Shown here: positions 16,582 through 25,127 of the stretch, in pieces | How the letters are laid out: each line of letters starts with the position of its first letter | How positions within the stretch are numbered: position 1 is the first letter of the stretch | NCBI GenBank assembly: GCA_014378485.1 | Contig: JACMNO010000028.1 | Span: forward strand, 1-40,293 | Source: Bacteroidia bacterium | GTDB lineage: Bacteria; Bacteroidota; Bacteroidia; B-17B0; Aurantibacillaceae | Direction of reading: 5' to 3' | DNA: 40,293 nt | Position numbers and translations under genes: made by a program | Notes under the pieces: model-generated | The model's input: only the letters and a program-made list of their open reading frames with translations | The model's database searches: none | Told to the model about the DNA's origin: nothing

Positions 16582-17724
16582 TTAACTTACAATTTTTACC
16601 AAGTCCTTAACCGTTATTGCTTTCTTTTTTGCTAAATTTAAATCATCATCGATCACAGTAATGTGTCCCATTTTTCGGAAAGGCTTGGTGGTTTTTTTGC
16701 CATATAAATGAATATACACACCTTTGTATTTCATAGCATCCACCAGGCCCTCATATTTTGCTGTTCCTTCATGATTTTTTTCACCAAGGAGGTTTACCAT
16801 CACAGCTGGCTTGATGATGCTTGTATCTCCTAAAGGCAGGTTTAAAATAGCCCTTAGGTGCTGCTCAAATTGCGACGTTATGTTTCCCTCGATGGTTTGA
16901 TGTCCGCTATTATGAGGACGGGGAGCTACTTCATTTACCAATACTTTGCCATCTTTTGTCACAAAAAGTTCTACGGCCAAAATGCCAATAATATTTAATT
17001 TTTCAGCAATTTTTAGGGCAATTTCTGTGGCTTGCTTATCAATGGATTTTTTGATATTTGCTGGTGAGAATAGGAATTCTACCAAGTTAGCTTCCGGATT
17101 AAATTCGCATTCCACTGCAGGAAAACATTTTGTTTCACCACTTTCATTTCGGGCAACAATTACTGATATTTCTTTATCAAAATCTACTAATCGCTCTAAT
17201 ACGCTCGGCTCTTCAAAAGCATGGTCTATTTTGTTAGGATGGCCCAATTTCACAACGCCTTTTCCATCATATCCGCCTGTTCTAAGTTTCTGGAAAAAAG
17301 GAAAAAAATCTTTATACTTTTCAATCTGAGTTTTATTCTCCACTAAAAAAAAATCGGGGCTAGGAATATCATTGCGTTGATAAAACATTTTTTGCAAACC
17401 TTTGTCTTTTATGATCTCGATCACTTCAGGTTGCGGAAAAACTTTTTTTCCTTCTTTCTGTAGAGCTTTTAAAGCCTCTACATTAACGTTTTCAATCTCA
17501 ATGGTAATAATATCTTTATCCTTACCGAATTTATAAACAGTATCGTAATCTGTTAAACTTCCTATTGTAAATTCGTTAGCAAATGTTTTACAGGGCGCAT
17601 TGGCATCAGGATCGAGGCAACAGATGTACAAATTATAATTAATGGCACTTTGTATCATCATTCGACCTAGCTGGCCACCGCCAAGTACGCCTATTTTTAT
17701 TTTATCTGGTTGAAAGTAAGTCAC
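16582..17724 (-). CDS. purK: N5-carboxyaminoimidazole ribonucleotide synthase PurK
   Basis: 380 residues. It is an ATP-grasp enzyme making N5-CAIR from AIR, bicarbonate and ATP. The N-terminal nucleotide-fold glycine motif is GVLGGGQLGRMM (12-23). The ATP-grasp core shows LRTGGYDGKGVVKL, EPSVLERLVDFDKEISVIVARN and VNEVAPRPHNSGHQTIEG. Length is typical. It lies upstream of purE on the same strand, giving both steps of the two-enzyme route. Confidence 0.96.
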   Translation of the reverse strand: MTYFQPDKIKIGVLGGGQLGRMMIQSAINYNLYICCLDPDANAPCKTFANEFTIGSLTDYDTVYKFGKDKDIITIEIENVNVEALKALQKEGKKVFPQPEVIEIIKDKGLQKMFYQRNDIPSPDFFLVENKTQIEKYKDFFPFFQKLRTGGYDGKGVVKLGHPNKIDHAFEEPSVLERLVDFDKEISVIVARNESGETKCFPAVECEFNPEANLVEFLFSPANIKKSIDKQATEIALKIAEKLNIIGILAVELFVTKDGKVLVNEVAPRPHNSGHQTIEGNITSQFEQHLRAILNLPLGDTSIIKPAVMVNLLGEKNHEGTAKYEGLVDAMKYKGVYIHLYGKKTTKPFRKMGHITVIDDDLNLAKKKAITVKDLVKIVS

Positions 17725-17783
17725 GGATTAAAGGTAAATATTTTTTTAGGATTGAGGTGAATGTTTGCTGTACAAAAGGAAAT

Positions 17784-17810
17784 AAAAAAAACCGCCTTGA
17801 AGCGGTTTCT
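17784..17810 (-). terminator. terminator of the bTHX gene
   Basis: AAACCGC (17789-17795) pairs with GCGGTTT (17802-17808); on the - strand the stem is followed by a run of T. It lies directly after the bTHX stop. Confidence 0.8.
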
Positions 17811-17814
17811 TTAA

Positions 17815-17985
17815 TTATTTTGCTGCTTTTTTAGCCGCTGCTTTTTTCGGAGCTGCTTTTTTTTCAGTTGCAACTTCAGATTTTTCAACTGCAGTTGTTG
17901 TTCTAGCTTTTTTACGTGGACGAAGGTTTCCAAATGAACCTACTTGAATTTTTCCACGTCTTGATTTTTGATCCCCTTTTCCCAT
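17815..17985 (-). CDS. 30S ribosomal protein bTHX with a Lys/Ala tail
   Basis: 56 residues. The N-terminal half, MGKGDQKSRRGKIQVGSFGN followed by LRPRKK, matches the small basic ribosomal protein THX found in the head of the 30S subunit of Thermus and in Bacteroidota. The C-terminal half is a KKAAPKKAAAKKAAK tail not needed for the fold and similar to the Lys-rich protein at 3182-3331. The gene has a good Bacteroidota promoter (18014-18043) and a terminator, so it is an independent unit. Confidence 0.88.
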   Translation of the reverse strand: MGKGDQKSRRGKIQVGSFGNLRPRKKARTTTAVEKSEVATEKKAAPKKAAAKKAAK

Positions 17986-18013
17986 GATAAATGTGTTTAA
18001 ATTTAATTGTTCT

Positions 18014-18043
18014 CAAAAATAACGTATTTAATGGTATTTTCAA
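18014..18043 (-). promoter_or_regulatory. promoter of the bTHX gene
   Basis: On the - strand, TTG (18041-18043), exactly 19 bases, then TATTTTTG (18014-18021), matching the Bacteroidota TTG-N19-TAnnTTTG promoter. It is 28 bases before the ATG. Confidence 0.7.
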
Positions 18044-18078
18044 ATATAATAATCATTCAGCCCCCCCAATAAATAATA

Positions 18079-19758
18079 TTAAAACCGCTTATTTGGATTA
18101 AATGGCTTTGTTGGTTTTTCGATGGTTGTTAGGATCGAATTGATTTTTTGTTTATTAACCAATAATTTTTTAGCTTCCAGAACTTCCTTGTCATATCTTA
18201 ATGCCGTTTCAATCCGTCCTTTCTGAAACTCGAAGCGTGAAGCTATTTCTTCTTCAATAAACTGTTTTATTTCCGCTTTAAATCTTACCAAGTCATCTTT
18301 CTTATTGGTGACCATTTTATTTAATAGAGCCTCATATTCGGTTTTAATACTTTCATAATATTTTTCATTGGAAGCATCTGTTTTAAGGTCTTCCAAAGCA
18401 AAATCACTTTGTGTCTTATAATTGTAATCTTTATCCTTCAGGTAATTTATAAAACCGGCATAGTCATCATCAGAAAGAGAAACCGTTGACGCCGTTGTTT
18501 TATACTGAGGATGCGTCAATAAATAGTAATTCACATATGTGAAGACATAATTCTTATTTAACAAAGTTGCCAGGATATTACTGTACTTGACAGCTTCGGT
18601 TTTATAATCAGGTAAAATGCCTGCACCATCATAAATAATCCGTCCATTTTTGGTTTTAAAAGCTGTGATTAGTGAATCCGGAACTTTTTCTACTCTTCCT
18701 TCTTCATCTTTATGGGTATAATCCAAGGCCTGTATACAGCGTCCGCTTGGAATGTAATACTTGGCAACAGTTACTTTTAATTTAGTATTATAGGTAAGGT
18801 CTCTTGTTTGCTGAACGAGTCCTTTGCCATAAGAGCGCTGGCCAATAATTACGGCCCTATCAAGATCCTGCAATGCTCCGGCTACAATTTCTGATGCTGA
18901 AGCTGAATTATTATCCACTAACACTACTAAAGGGATTTGTGCATCAATTGGTGTGTATAACGAAAAATATTGCTTGCTCCATTCCTTAACTTTACCTCTT
19001 GTAGAAACAACTTCGTTATTTTTGTCTACAAAAAAATTGACAATATTCACAGCTTCCTGCAACAGTCCTCCCGGGTTTCCACGTAAATCAAAAACCAGAG
19101 ATTTGCAATTCTGTTCTTTTAATTTGAGAATGGCTTCTTTAACTTCACCCGAACAGTTATCAGTAAAACTGGTTAATTTAATATATCCTGTTTCTGCATT
19201 TAACATGCTGTAATAAGGAACAGATTTTACTTTGATCTCTTCGCGTTTTAAATTCACTTCTGTTGCAGATGTTTGTCCAAGACGAATTACTTTTAATTTG
19301 ATGGGTGTGCCAGCCTGGCCTTTCAGCATGGTAGTAATATCTTCTGTTTTTTTTCCGATAACATTAACACCATTTACTTCCACAATCTCATCTCCTGCTC
19401 TTAATCCGGCATTGTATACAGCAAAGCCTTCATAAGGCTCGGTGATTGTAATTTTTTTATTGACATCCTGTATTAAGGCACCAATTCCACCATACTCGCC
19501 GGTGGTCATGTACCTGTAATCTTCGATATCATTTTCGGTATAATAATTTGTGTATGGATCAAGAGAAGCCAGCATGGCCTCAATACCAGTTTTCATTAAT
19601 TGTCCGGGCTTGGTTTCATCAACGTAAGCAATATTTAACTCACGGTATAATGTATTAAACACATCCAAGTTCTTGGAAATTTCAAAATAATCCTGTGAAA
19701 AATTGAATGCAAAAATGGAAGCAATACATAAACAAAGTATAATAATATATTTTTTCAT
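18079..19758 (-). CDS. C-terminal processing protease, S41 family
   Basis: 559 residues with an N-terminal signal or membrane anchor, so it acts in the periplasm. A PDZ domain spans about 90-175 (GGIGALIQD, GLRAGDEIVEVNG). The peptidase domain has FDLRGNPGGLLQEAV (about 223-237), the nucleophile segment SASASEIVAGALQD (serine in 285-289) and the general-base Lys312 in YGKGLVQQT. This is the Ser/Lys dyad of CtpA/Prc-type tail-specific proteases. The C-terminal region is a Lys/Glu-rich helical extension. Likely targets are envelope proteins, not specified by sequence. It is transcribed alone. Confidence 0.93.
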   Translation of the reverse strand: MKKYIIILCLCIASIFAFNFSQDYFEISKNLDVFNTLYRELNIAYVDETKPGQLMKTGIEAMLASLDPYTNYYTENDIEDYRYMTTGEYGGIGALIQDVNKKITITEPYEGFAVYNAGLRAGDEIVEVNGVNVIGKKTEDITTMLKGQAGTPIKLKVIRLGQTSATEVNLKREEIKVKSVPYYSMLNAETGYIKLTSFTDNCSGEVKEAILKLKEQNCKSLVFDLRGNPGGLLQEAVNIVNFFVDKNNEVVSTRGKVKEWSKQYFSLYTPIDAQIPLVVLVDNNSASASEIVAGALQDLDRAVIIGQRSYGKGLVQQTRDLTYNTKLKVTVAKYYIPSGRCIQALDYTHKDEEGRVEKVPDSLITAFKTKNGRIIYDGAGILPDYKTEAVKYSNILATLLNKNYVFTYVNYYLLTHPQYKTTASTVSLSDDDYAGFINYLKDKDYNYKTQSDFALEDLKTDASNEKYYESIKTEYEALLNKMVTNKKDDLVRFKAEIKQFIEEEIASRFEFQKGRIETALRYDKEVLEAKKLLVNKQKINSILTTIEKPTKPFNPNKRF

Positions 19759-19929
19759 GGTCTTAATTGTTTTCAGGTGTATAAAAATACAGCTAAAAAT
19801 GCATTAAAATATGCCATTTATGCTTTTTTGTAACATTAAGGTATAAGAGGCTTGTTATATCAATCAGCGGCTTTACGAAGTGAGAAAGGGGTTTCACCTA
19901 TTAGTATAAATTATTAGCATGGTTTTTGA

Positions 19930-19937
19930 TAAATTTG
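19930..19937 (+). promoter_or_regulatory. probable -7 element of the LON-domain gene
   Basis: TAAATTTG matches TAnnTTTG and lies 43 bases before the ATG. The -33 element is weak. Confidence 0.4.
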
Positions 19938-19979
19938 TGACAACTCCCCGAGTTAATACAAACCATTAACCCTAAAAAA

Positions 19980-20582
19980 ATGGCAACACAACAACTCACC
20001 ATTCCGATGTTTCCTCTTAACCTGGTTTTATTACCCGGCGAAACAAAAACACTTCACATTTTTGAAGTACGATATAAGCAATTAGTTGCAGACTGTCTTT
20101 TAAACGATGCGAATTTCGGAATTCCGTTTCTTCACCACAAAGATGTTGGAGATTATGGAATAGAAGTTAAAATAAGCAATGTGATTAAAAAACATTCAAA
20201 CGGTGATATGGATATTGCCGTAGAAGCTGTAAAAGTTTTTAAAATAGTTGAATATTCACAAGTACTTCCTCCAAAATTATATGGTGCTGGTATTATCAGG
20301 TATGAAGAAGAAATTCATGAAAAACCATCACATATATTACAGGAATTAATTAAAGAGTATATGTGGATTGCCCAACAAAATACAATTCCAATTGATGCTT
20401 TTGATCACTCTAACGTTTATGGAGTTGCCAGGTTGTTGGATCTGTCATCACTTGAAAAATATGAGCTAATAAAAACTAATAATGCGGTTCAAAAAGAAAA
20501 TTATTTGAAACCCAAGATCAAATTATTTATTCACCTCATTAAAACAGAGACAGAATTAAAATCTAAGTTTGTGTTAAATTAA
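19980..20582 (+). CDS. LON substrate-binding domain protein
   Basis: 200 residues. It contains only the N-terminal substrate-recognition domain of Lon proteases: IPMFPLNLVLLPGETKTLHIFEVRYKQLV (about 8-36) and later FGIPFLHHKD. It has no ATPase or protease domain. Stand-alone LonN proteins are widespread in Bacteroidota; their role is not settled, with protein binding assumed from the family. It converges on rplY with a shared terminator. Confidence 0.88.
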   Translation: MATQQLTIPMFPLNLVLLPGETKTLHIFEVRYKQLVADCLLNDANFGIPFLHHKDVGDYGIEVKISNVIKKHSNGDMDIAVEAVKVFKIVEYSQVLPPKLYGAGIIRYEEEIHEKPSHILQELIKEYMWIAQQNTIPIDAFDHSNVYGVARLLDLSSLEKYELIKTNNAVQKENYLKPKIKLFIHLIKTETELKSKFVLN

Positions 20583-20626
20583 GCTTATGTTAAACTGAGC
20601 ATGATTCAGAGACTATATGATAGCAT

Positions 20627-20664
20627 AAAAAAATCCTCTTCCGAAACCGAAAGAGGATTTTTTA
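20627..20664. terminator. bidirectional terminator
   Basis: AAATCCTCTT (20631-20640) pairs with AAGAGGATTT (20651-20660) with A/T flanks on both sides. It is shared by the LON-domain gene (+) and rplY (-). Confidence 0.88.
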
Positions 20665-20681
20665 TTTTATTAAGGATGATC

Positions 20682-21263
20682 TTATTTTTTAGCCGGGGCA
20701 CCGGTTGGTTCAGCAGCAACTGCACGGGTTGTTTGAACAGATACTACGGATACGTTTTTAGCGTTTAACAAAGTAGCGCCTTCAACAGTTATATCGCTTA
20801 CAGCAATTGAATCTCCGATATTTAATTTAGTTATATCAATTTCAATAGAATCCGGTAATTTATCAGCAATACCGCGTACTTTTAATTTACGCATCTTCAA
20901 TACTAATTTACCACCTTTTTTTACACCTTCAGATTGGCCAGAAATAATAACAGGAATGTTAGCTGTAACTGGTTTACCATCCAAAATCTCTAAGAAATCT
21001 GCATGAATTAATTTATCATTGATCTTATGGTATTGCGCTTCCTGTAATACAGTTTTGTATACTTTACCGTCCAGGTCGATTTCAACAATGTGTGCATTTG
21101 GAGTGAAGATCACGGGTTTAAATGCACGGATATCTGCTTCAAAATGAATTTGTTCTTTTCCACCATAAATTACACATGGTACATTTCCTTTTTCTCTAAC
21201 CGCCTTAGCGTTTACTTTTCCTACGTTCGTGCGTAACGAACCGCTCAATGTTACTGATTTCAT
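20682..21263 (-). CDS. rplY: 50S ribosomal protein L25 / Ctc family
   Basis: 193 residues. It is the 5S rRNA-binding protein in its long (Ctc/TL5) form. The N-terminal L25 domain covers about 1-90 (LRTNVGKVNAKAVREKGNVPCVIYGG, later YHKINDKLIHADFLEI), and the beta-rich TL5 C-terminal domain about 95-185 (SIEIDITKLNIGDSIAVSD). A short Ala/Pro tail ends it. It lies 135 bases downstream of prs on the same strand, the usual prs-rplY order in Bacteroidota. Confidence 0.95.
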   Translation of the reverse strand: MKSVTLSGSLRTNVGKVNAKAVREKGNVPCVIYGGKEQIHFEADIRAFKPVIFTPNAHIVEIDLDGKVYKTVLQEAQYHKINDKLIHADFLEILDGKPVTANIPVIISGQSEGVKKGGKLVLKMRKLKVRGIADKLPDSIEIDITKLNIGDSIAVSDITVEGATLLNAKNVSVVSVQTTRAVAAEPTGAPAKK

Positions 21264-21398
21264 TTGTTTTGGTTTAAATTGTTTTTAATTGTCAAATGCA
21301 GTTGCTTGCGCTCGTGCCATTTTTTTTATTTTTTGATGTTTTTAAATGCTCGCTTCACTTCTTGACATCTGTTATTTGTTAATTTAATGCGAGTGTAA

Positions 21399-22331
21399 TT
21401 ACATTATAAAATTGCTGCTGATCGATTCATAGTTTTGTACGCTATGGATTACCTTGGCAAACAATTCGGCCACACTTAATACTTTTATTTTTTCACTTTG
21501 CTGTTTCAATGGAACGGTGTCAGTCACAATTAATTCAGTTAATTTGGAATTGGTAATATTATCATATGCTTTGCCTGATAAGATAGCATGAGTACAAACC
21601 GCTCTCACACTTAATGCACCACGTTCCATCATCATATCTGCTGCTTTACACAACGTTCCACCCGTATCCACTAAATCATCCACCAACACAACATTTCTTC
21701 CTTCAATATCACCAATAGCAGTCATATGATCCACTACATTGGCTTTTGTACGTTGTTTGTAGCAAATCACGATCTCTGATTTTAAATGCTTGGCATAAGC
21801 GTTTGCACGCTTACTGCCGCCCATATCAGGAGCTGCGATTGTTAAATGGGGTAAATTTAAACTCTGGATGTATGGTAAAAATATAGAAGAAGCATATAAA
21901 TGATCTACAGGAATATCGAAAAATCCCTGGATCTGGTCAGCATGAAGGTCCATCGTCATAACACGCGTAGCGCCTGCCAATGCTAACATATCAGCTACCA
22001 GTTTAGCGCCTATCGCTACTCGGGGCTGATCTTTTCTATCCTGTCGTGCGTAACCAAAATAAGGCAACACAGCAATTACTTCTTTTGCTGACGCACGTTT
22101 AGCGGCATCCAACATTAATAATAATTCCATTAAATTATCAGCAGGAGGCATGGTTGATTGAATGGCAAACACACTTTGACCGCGGATACTTTCATCGTAA
22201 GACACTTGGATCTCACCATCACTGAAGCGGTAATGAGACATTTTACCCAGCTCTTTCCCATAAGATGTGGCAATCTGCTCCGCAAGGGTGTTTGTGGCAC
22301 TACCTGAAAATAATCTAACGTCTGTTTCCAT
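21399..22331 (-). CDS. prs: ribose-phosphate pyrophosphokinase
   Basis: 310 residues. It makes PRPP from ribose 5-phosphate and ATP, feeding purine, pyrimidine, histidine and NAD synthesis, including the purE/purK pathway in this window. Class I motifs: FSDGEIQVSYDESIRG, YFGYARQDRKD (91-101), the metal and ribose site MDLHADQIQGFF (about 127-138) and the PRPP loop VVLVDDLVDTGGTL (214-227). It has a strong promoter at 22349-22378, divergent from the tRNA-Leu promoter. Confidence 0.97.
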   Translation of the reverse strand: METDVRLFSGSATNTLAEQIATSYGKELGKMSHYRFSDGEIQVSYDESIRGQSVFAIQSTMPPADNLMELLLMLDAAKRASAKEVIAVLPYFGYARQDRKDQPRVAIGAKLVADMLALAGATRVMTMDLHADQIQGFFDIPVDHLYASSIFLPYIQSLNLPHLTIAAPDMGGSKRANAYAKHLKSEIVICYKQRTKANVVDHMTAIGDIEGRNVVLVDDLVDTGGTLCKAADMMMERGALSVRAVCTHAILSGKAYDNITNSKLTELIVTDTVPLKQQSEKIKVLSVAELFAKVIHSVQNYESISSNFIM

Positions 22332-22348
22332 TTTGTGAATAAGGGACG

Positions 22349-22378
22349 CAAATATAGGGTTTTTAGTGGTTTTTGCAA
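22349..22378 (-). promoter_or_regulatory. promoter of prs
   Basis: On the - strand, TTG (22376-22378), 19 bases, then TATATTTG (22349-22356): a full match to the Bacteroidota promoter pattern, 17 bases before the ATG. Confidence 0.75.
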
Positions 22379-22394
22379 TAATTTTACCTGTTTT

Positions 22395-22424
22395 TTTGAT
22401 ATCGAAAAATTCTCATTACATTTG
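22395..22424 (+). promoter_or_regulatory. promoter of tRNA-Leu
   Basis: TTTG (22395-22398), 18 bases, then TACATTTG (22417-22424). It lies 42 bases before the tRNA and diverges from the prs promoter. Confidence 0.72.
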
Positions 22425-22466
22425 CATCTCTTATTGTAGGGAAACTTACAATAAGTAGTCTAAAAT

Positions 22467-22545
22467 GCCCAGCTGGCGGAATGGTAGACGCGCTGGTCTC
22501 AAACACCTGTGGGAAACCGTGCCGGTTCGAGTCCGGCGCTGGGTA
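22467..22545 (+). tRNA. tRNA-Leu (anticodon CAA)
   Basis: 79 bases folding as a class II tRNA. Acceptor GCCCAGC pairs with GCTGGGT; the D arm is GCG...CGC with GGTAGA in its loop. The anticodon loop CTCAAAC carries CAA (reads UUG). The T arm is GCCGG-TTCGAGT-CCGGC, and A is the discriminator. CCA is not encoded. The long variable arm is short and poorly paired (TGGGAAACCGT), and the anticodon stem CTGGT/ACCTG has one T-T mismatch. A serine recombinase gene ends inside it on the other strand. Confidence 0.9.
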
Positions 22546-24058
22546 CTAAGCCGGAAAGGGAGCAATTTTTGCTCCCTTTCCTTTTTTTATTCTCCCCACA
22601 TTGCCCGTCTCCGTAGGTCGTCAGCAAAATCAAATTATTTAATTTTTCCGTTCGTACTTTCCCTTCTGAAAACACGCCATTTTCCTTCAAGGTCGAACGG
22701 ATAATATCTTGTTTTCCGTTAATCTCCGCATTATCAAAGAGATGTCCTAAATTCTTAATGGCGGTCAATCCTTTTTTCAAATAGCCTCTGTATTCGACTT
22801 CTATTTGGTTGAAGTTTAATTGTTGGGATAACATCGCTTCAATTTTTGGCTCAAGGTTGCGCTTAATCTCTTTATAATCGCCCATTTCCATTTCGCCATC
22901 AAGCATCATTTGTTGCGCTTTATTCAGGCGCTCTTTGTTCTTTTCAATCTCAACTTGTAAAGCCTGTTTATTGGCGTTTTTCTCCCCAACCTTGCCCTTA
23001 AAAAGGCTGTCGAGGATATGATCGTAAATATCATTAACCCCGGCTTTAAATTGAAACGTGGCGATATAATCAGAAAAGGCATCATTAGCCAAAGGTGCTT
23101 TTACCCTTTCCTTGCAAGGATATTTACAATGGTAATAATGGTGCTTAATACCGCTTCCTCCTGTTGAAGCACTTCCGCATAATCTACCACCACATTGTCG
23201 GCATTTCAAAAATCCCCTTAATGGCAATTCATCCTTAACGCAAATCTTATAGGTGTTTTTAAATCGCCTACCTGAAAGTGCTAATTGAACCTGATCAAAT
23301 AATGCTTCAGAAATTAGCGGTTCGTGTTGTCCTTTTATTATTTGTTCCTCTTCATTCTTATAAGCTTTAAGAATAATTCGTCCGCAATAAGCAGGATTTT
23401 TAAAATAGTCATAAAAGTTACTTTTTTTAAACTCAAACCCTTTTTCAATACACATTTTTCTTACTTCCTCAACTCCGTATTGTCCGGTTGCTAAAGTTTC
23501 AAATGACCACCTTAAAATAGGAGCGTACTTATTAGGAACAATAATTTTTTTACCATTACCGTCCATTTTATTATCATATCCTTTAGGTGCAGATGAAATC
23601 CATCGACCTTCCTTTCTTGCCCTTCGCATCCCAACCAAAGTATTTAATGCCCTTCTGTCGTTTTCTACTTCAGGTGCAGATAAATAAAAGGCGAGCATGA
23701 TTTTGTTTTCAGGAATACATAAATCTAAAGGTTGCTCAATTGCTTGTGGTTCTATTCCGATTTTATTTAGGGTGCTTATCATTGCATAAGCATCCGGTGC
23801 ATTTCTCGAAAACCTATCCCACTTTGTGAAAATTAAATAGTCCGCTTTTATTTTCCGATTCTTCAGTCTCATTAAAATTGAGTTGAATGCAGGTCGTATA
23901 AAAGTTTTTGCCGAGTAATCTTCTTTTACCACTTCTACCATTTGGATCGAATTCATTTCACAATACTTTCTCAAGAATTCTTCTTGATGTCGCATGGAGT
24001 ATCCTTTATCGGCTTGTTCATCTGTTGATACCCGAGTATAAATAATCGCCTTTTTCAT
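22499..24058 (-). CDS. large serine recombinase (integrase) of an element at tRNA-Leu
   Basis: 519 residues. The N-terminal resolvase domain starts KKAIIYTRVSTDEQADKGYS with nucleophile Ser11, and includes DYLIFTKWDRFSRN. The recombinase DNA-binding domain follows (KEGRWISSAPKGYDN, about 165-265). Next comes a zinc-ribbon with CRQCGGRLCG...HYYHCKYPC (about 290-325) and a coiled coil (about 365-430). The last ~29 residues are encoded by the antisense of the tRNA-Leu terminator and tRNA (ending LEPARFPTGV). The stop is therefore supplied by the tRNA gene and the natural C-terminus probably lies near 22590. This marks the integration junction. It catalyses integration or excision of the element. 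Confidence 0.92.
   Translation of the reverse strand: MKKAIIYTRVSTDEQADKGYSMRHQEEFLRKYCEMNSIQMVEVVKEDYSAKTFIRPAFNSILMRLKNRKIKADYLIFTKWDRFSRNAPDAYAMISTLNKIGIEPQAIEQPLDLCIPENKIMLAFYLSAPEVENDRRALNTLVGMRRARKEGRWISSAPKGYDNKMDGNGKKIIVPNKYAPILRWSFETLATGQYGVEEVRKMCIEKGFEFKKSNFYDYFKNPAYCGRIILKAYKNEEEQIIKGQHEPLISEALFDQVQLALSGRRFKNTYKICVKDELPLRGFLKCRQCGGRLCGSASTGGSGIKHHYYHCKYPCKERVKAPLANDAFSDYIATFQFKAGVNDIYDHILDSLFKGKVGEKNANKQALQVEIEKNKERLNKAQQMMLDGEMEMGDYKEIKRNLEPKIEAMLSQQLNFNQIEVEYRGYLKKGLTAIKNLGHLFDNAEINGKQDIIRSTLKENGVFSEGKVRTEKLNNLILLTTYGDGQCGENKKRKGSKNCSLSGLVPSAGLEPARFPTGV
22553..22588 (+). terminator. terminator of tRNA-Leu
   Basis: GGAAAGGGAGCAA (22553-22565) and TTGCTCCCTTTCC (22569-22581) form a perfect 13-bp stem with a 3-base loop, followed by seven T. 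Its complement encodes part of the C-terminal tail of the recombinase frame. Confidence 0.95.
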
Positions 24059-24069
24059 TTTACTTTATT

Positions 24070-24291
24070 TTATGCTGCTTGTTTAAAATTCTCTTCTTCT
24101 GTTTTTTGTTTCTCATTTTCAAATTCAAGTTCTCTTTGTCTTTGTTTCAAGTACACTTGGTAATCTAATTCCGCAAGCATGTATAAAAACTCTCTTATTT
24201 CTAAAACCTCTTCGTTGGTATATTTTGAACCATCCGATTCAAGAACTGTTTTACATTTACTTAAACTTATTTTTTCAACTTCCTTTTCCAT
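24070..24291 (-). CDS. small helical protein upstream of the recombinase
   Basis: 73 residues, very charged and predicted helical (YTNEEVLEIREFLYMLAELDY, then KQRQRELEFENEKQKTEEEN). A purine-rich AAGAAGGAAAG precedes the ATG and the gene ends 11 bases before the recombinase start, so the two are co-transcribed. I recognise no family. Possible roles are an accessory or directionality factor for the recombinase, inferred only from position. Confidence 0.65.
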   Translation of the reverse strand: MEKEVEKISLSKCKTVLESDGSKYTNEEVLEIREFLYMLAELDYQVYLKQRQRELEFENEKQKTEEENFKQAA

Positions 24292-24437
24292 TTCTCTTTC
24301 CTTCTTTAATAATCAACTACTACCAATCCACCATCATCGCTAATTGAGGGAACTAACGACAAGTTCGATACACTTTTTGGAACGTGGTAGCGAATTCGAC
24401 TTTCTTTTTTTGAGGGAAAAAAATTAAGGGAATAAAC

Positions 24438-24467
24438 TTGCACGTTCAAAACATAAATGCCATACTC
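24438..24467. repeat. imperfect 30-base repeat, copy 1
   Basis: TTGCACGTTCAAAACATAAA followed by TGCCATACTC. It agrees with copy 2 at 25128-25157 in 25 of 30 positions. A related version lies at 3072-3099 upstream of the rhodopsin gene. Confidence 0.55.
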
Positions 24468-24679
24468 AATGGCAAATACCGCTAAAAATCGTCTATTTTA
24501 TGGGGATATGTAGTATAACAAAACACAAAGCAAAAGTATACTCGGGCTTTAGGAAGGTATGAAGGTTTAAGAAATTCTCTTGAGGGCTTTAGATCTGTTC
24601 TTAAAAGCTTTGAGAAGATTTAGGAAATTTTTTTAAAAGATAAATCTTAATCATAGTCTGCCGATATTATTGCTAGGTT

Positions 24680-24931
24680 GATAATTCTAAAGGCATTAAA
24701 CTTCATCATATTCAACTTGGAAAACCTAATCAGAATATTTACATCGAAAGATTTAACCGCTCGTATGGACAGGATGTTTTTGGATGCTCACTTATTTGAG
24801 GATTTAAATCAGGTAAGACTTTACAGCGATGATTTTATAGATGACAATAATTTGAAAAGACCACATGAATCATTAGGAGATCTAAGTCCGGTTAATTATA
24901 AAGTTCAAAAAACTGTGTGTGAGTTTTTCTA
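24680..24931 (+). pseudogene. remnant of an IS3-family transposase
   Basis: The last ~85 codons of an OrfB-type integrase. One frame reads GIKLHHIQLGKPNQNIYIER then FNRSYGQDVF, including the final Glu of the DDE site in IERFNRSY. After a run of T the frame shifts to LDAHLFEDLNQVRLYSDDF and then LKRPHESLGDLSPVNY, the usual C-terminal end. The rest of the transposase and its inverted repeats are not seen, so it is a dead fragment. Confidence 0.88.
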
Positions 24932-25127
24932 AGGCATATAACACAAAGAATAATAATGAAAAATACGTTATGCAAAAGCACAACGCATCTCCATTGGATA
25001 TTCTCCGTGGCTATATCAATATCCCTGATGAGTTGCTCTTCAGCAGAGCTCACTTCCGTTTTATGATAAGCGCAACTAAAATAAATTTGTTTATGTCTAT
25101 TTACAACCTGTCCTAATTATGTGAGGG

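Noticed and set aside
22465..22704. 79-codon + strand frame over the tRNA
   Set aside because: It is a translation of tRNA-Leu, its terminator and the antisense of the recombinase end.
24919..25116. 65-codon + strand frame after the transposase remnant
   Set aside because: Overlaps the transposase tail, has no recognisable domain, and lies in decayed element DNA.
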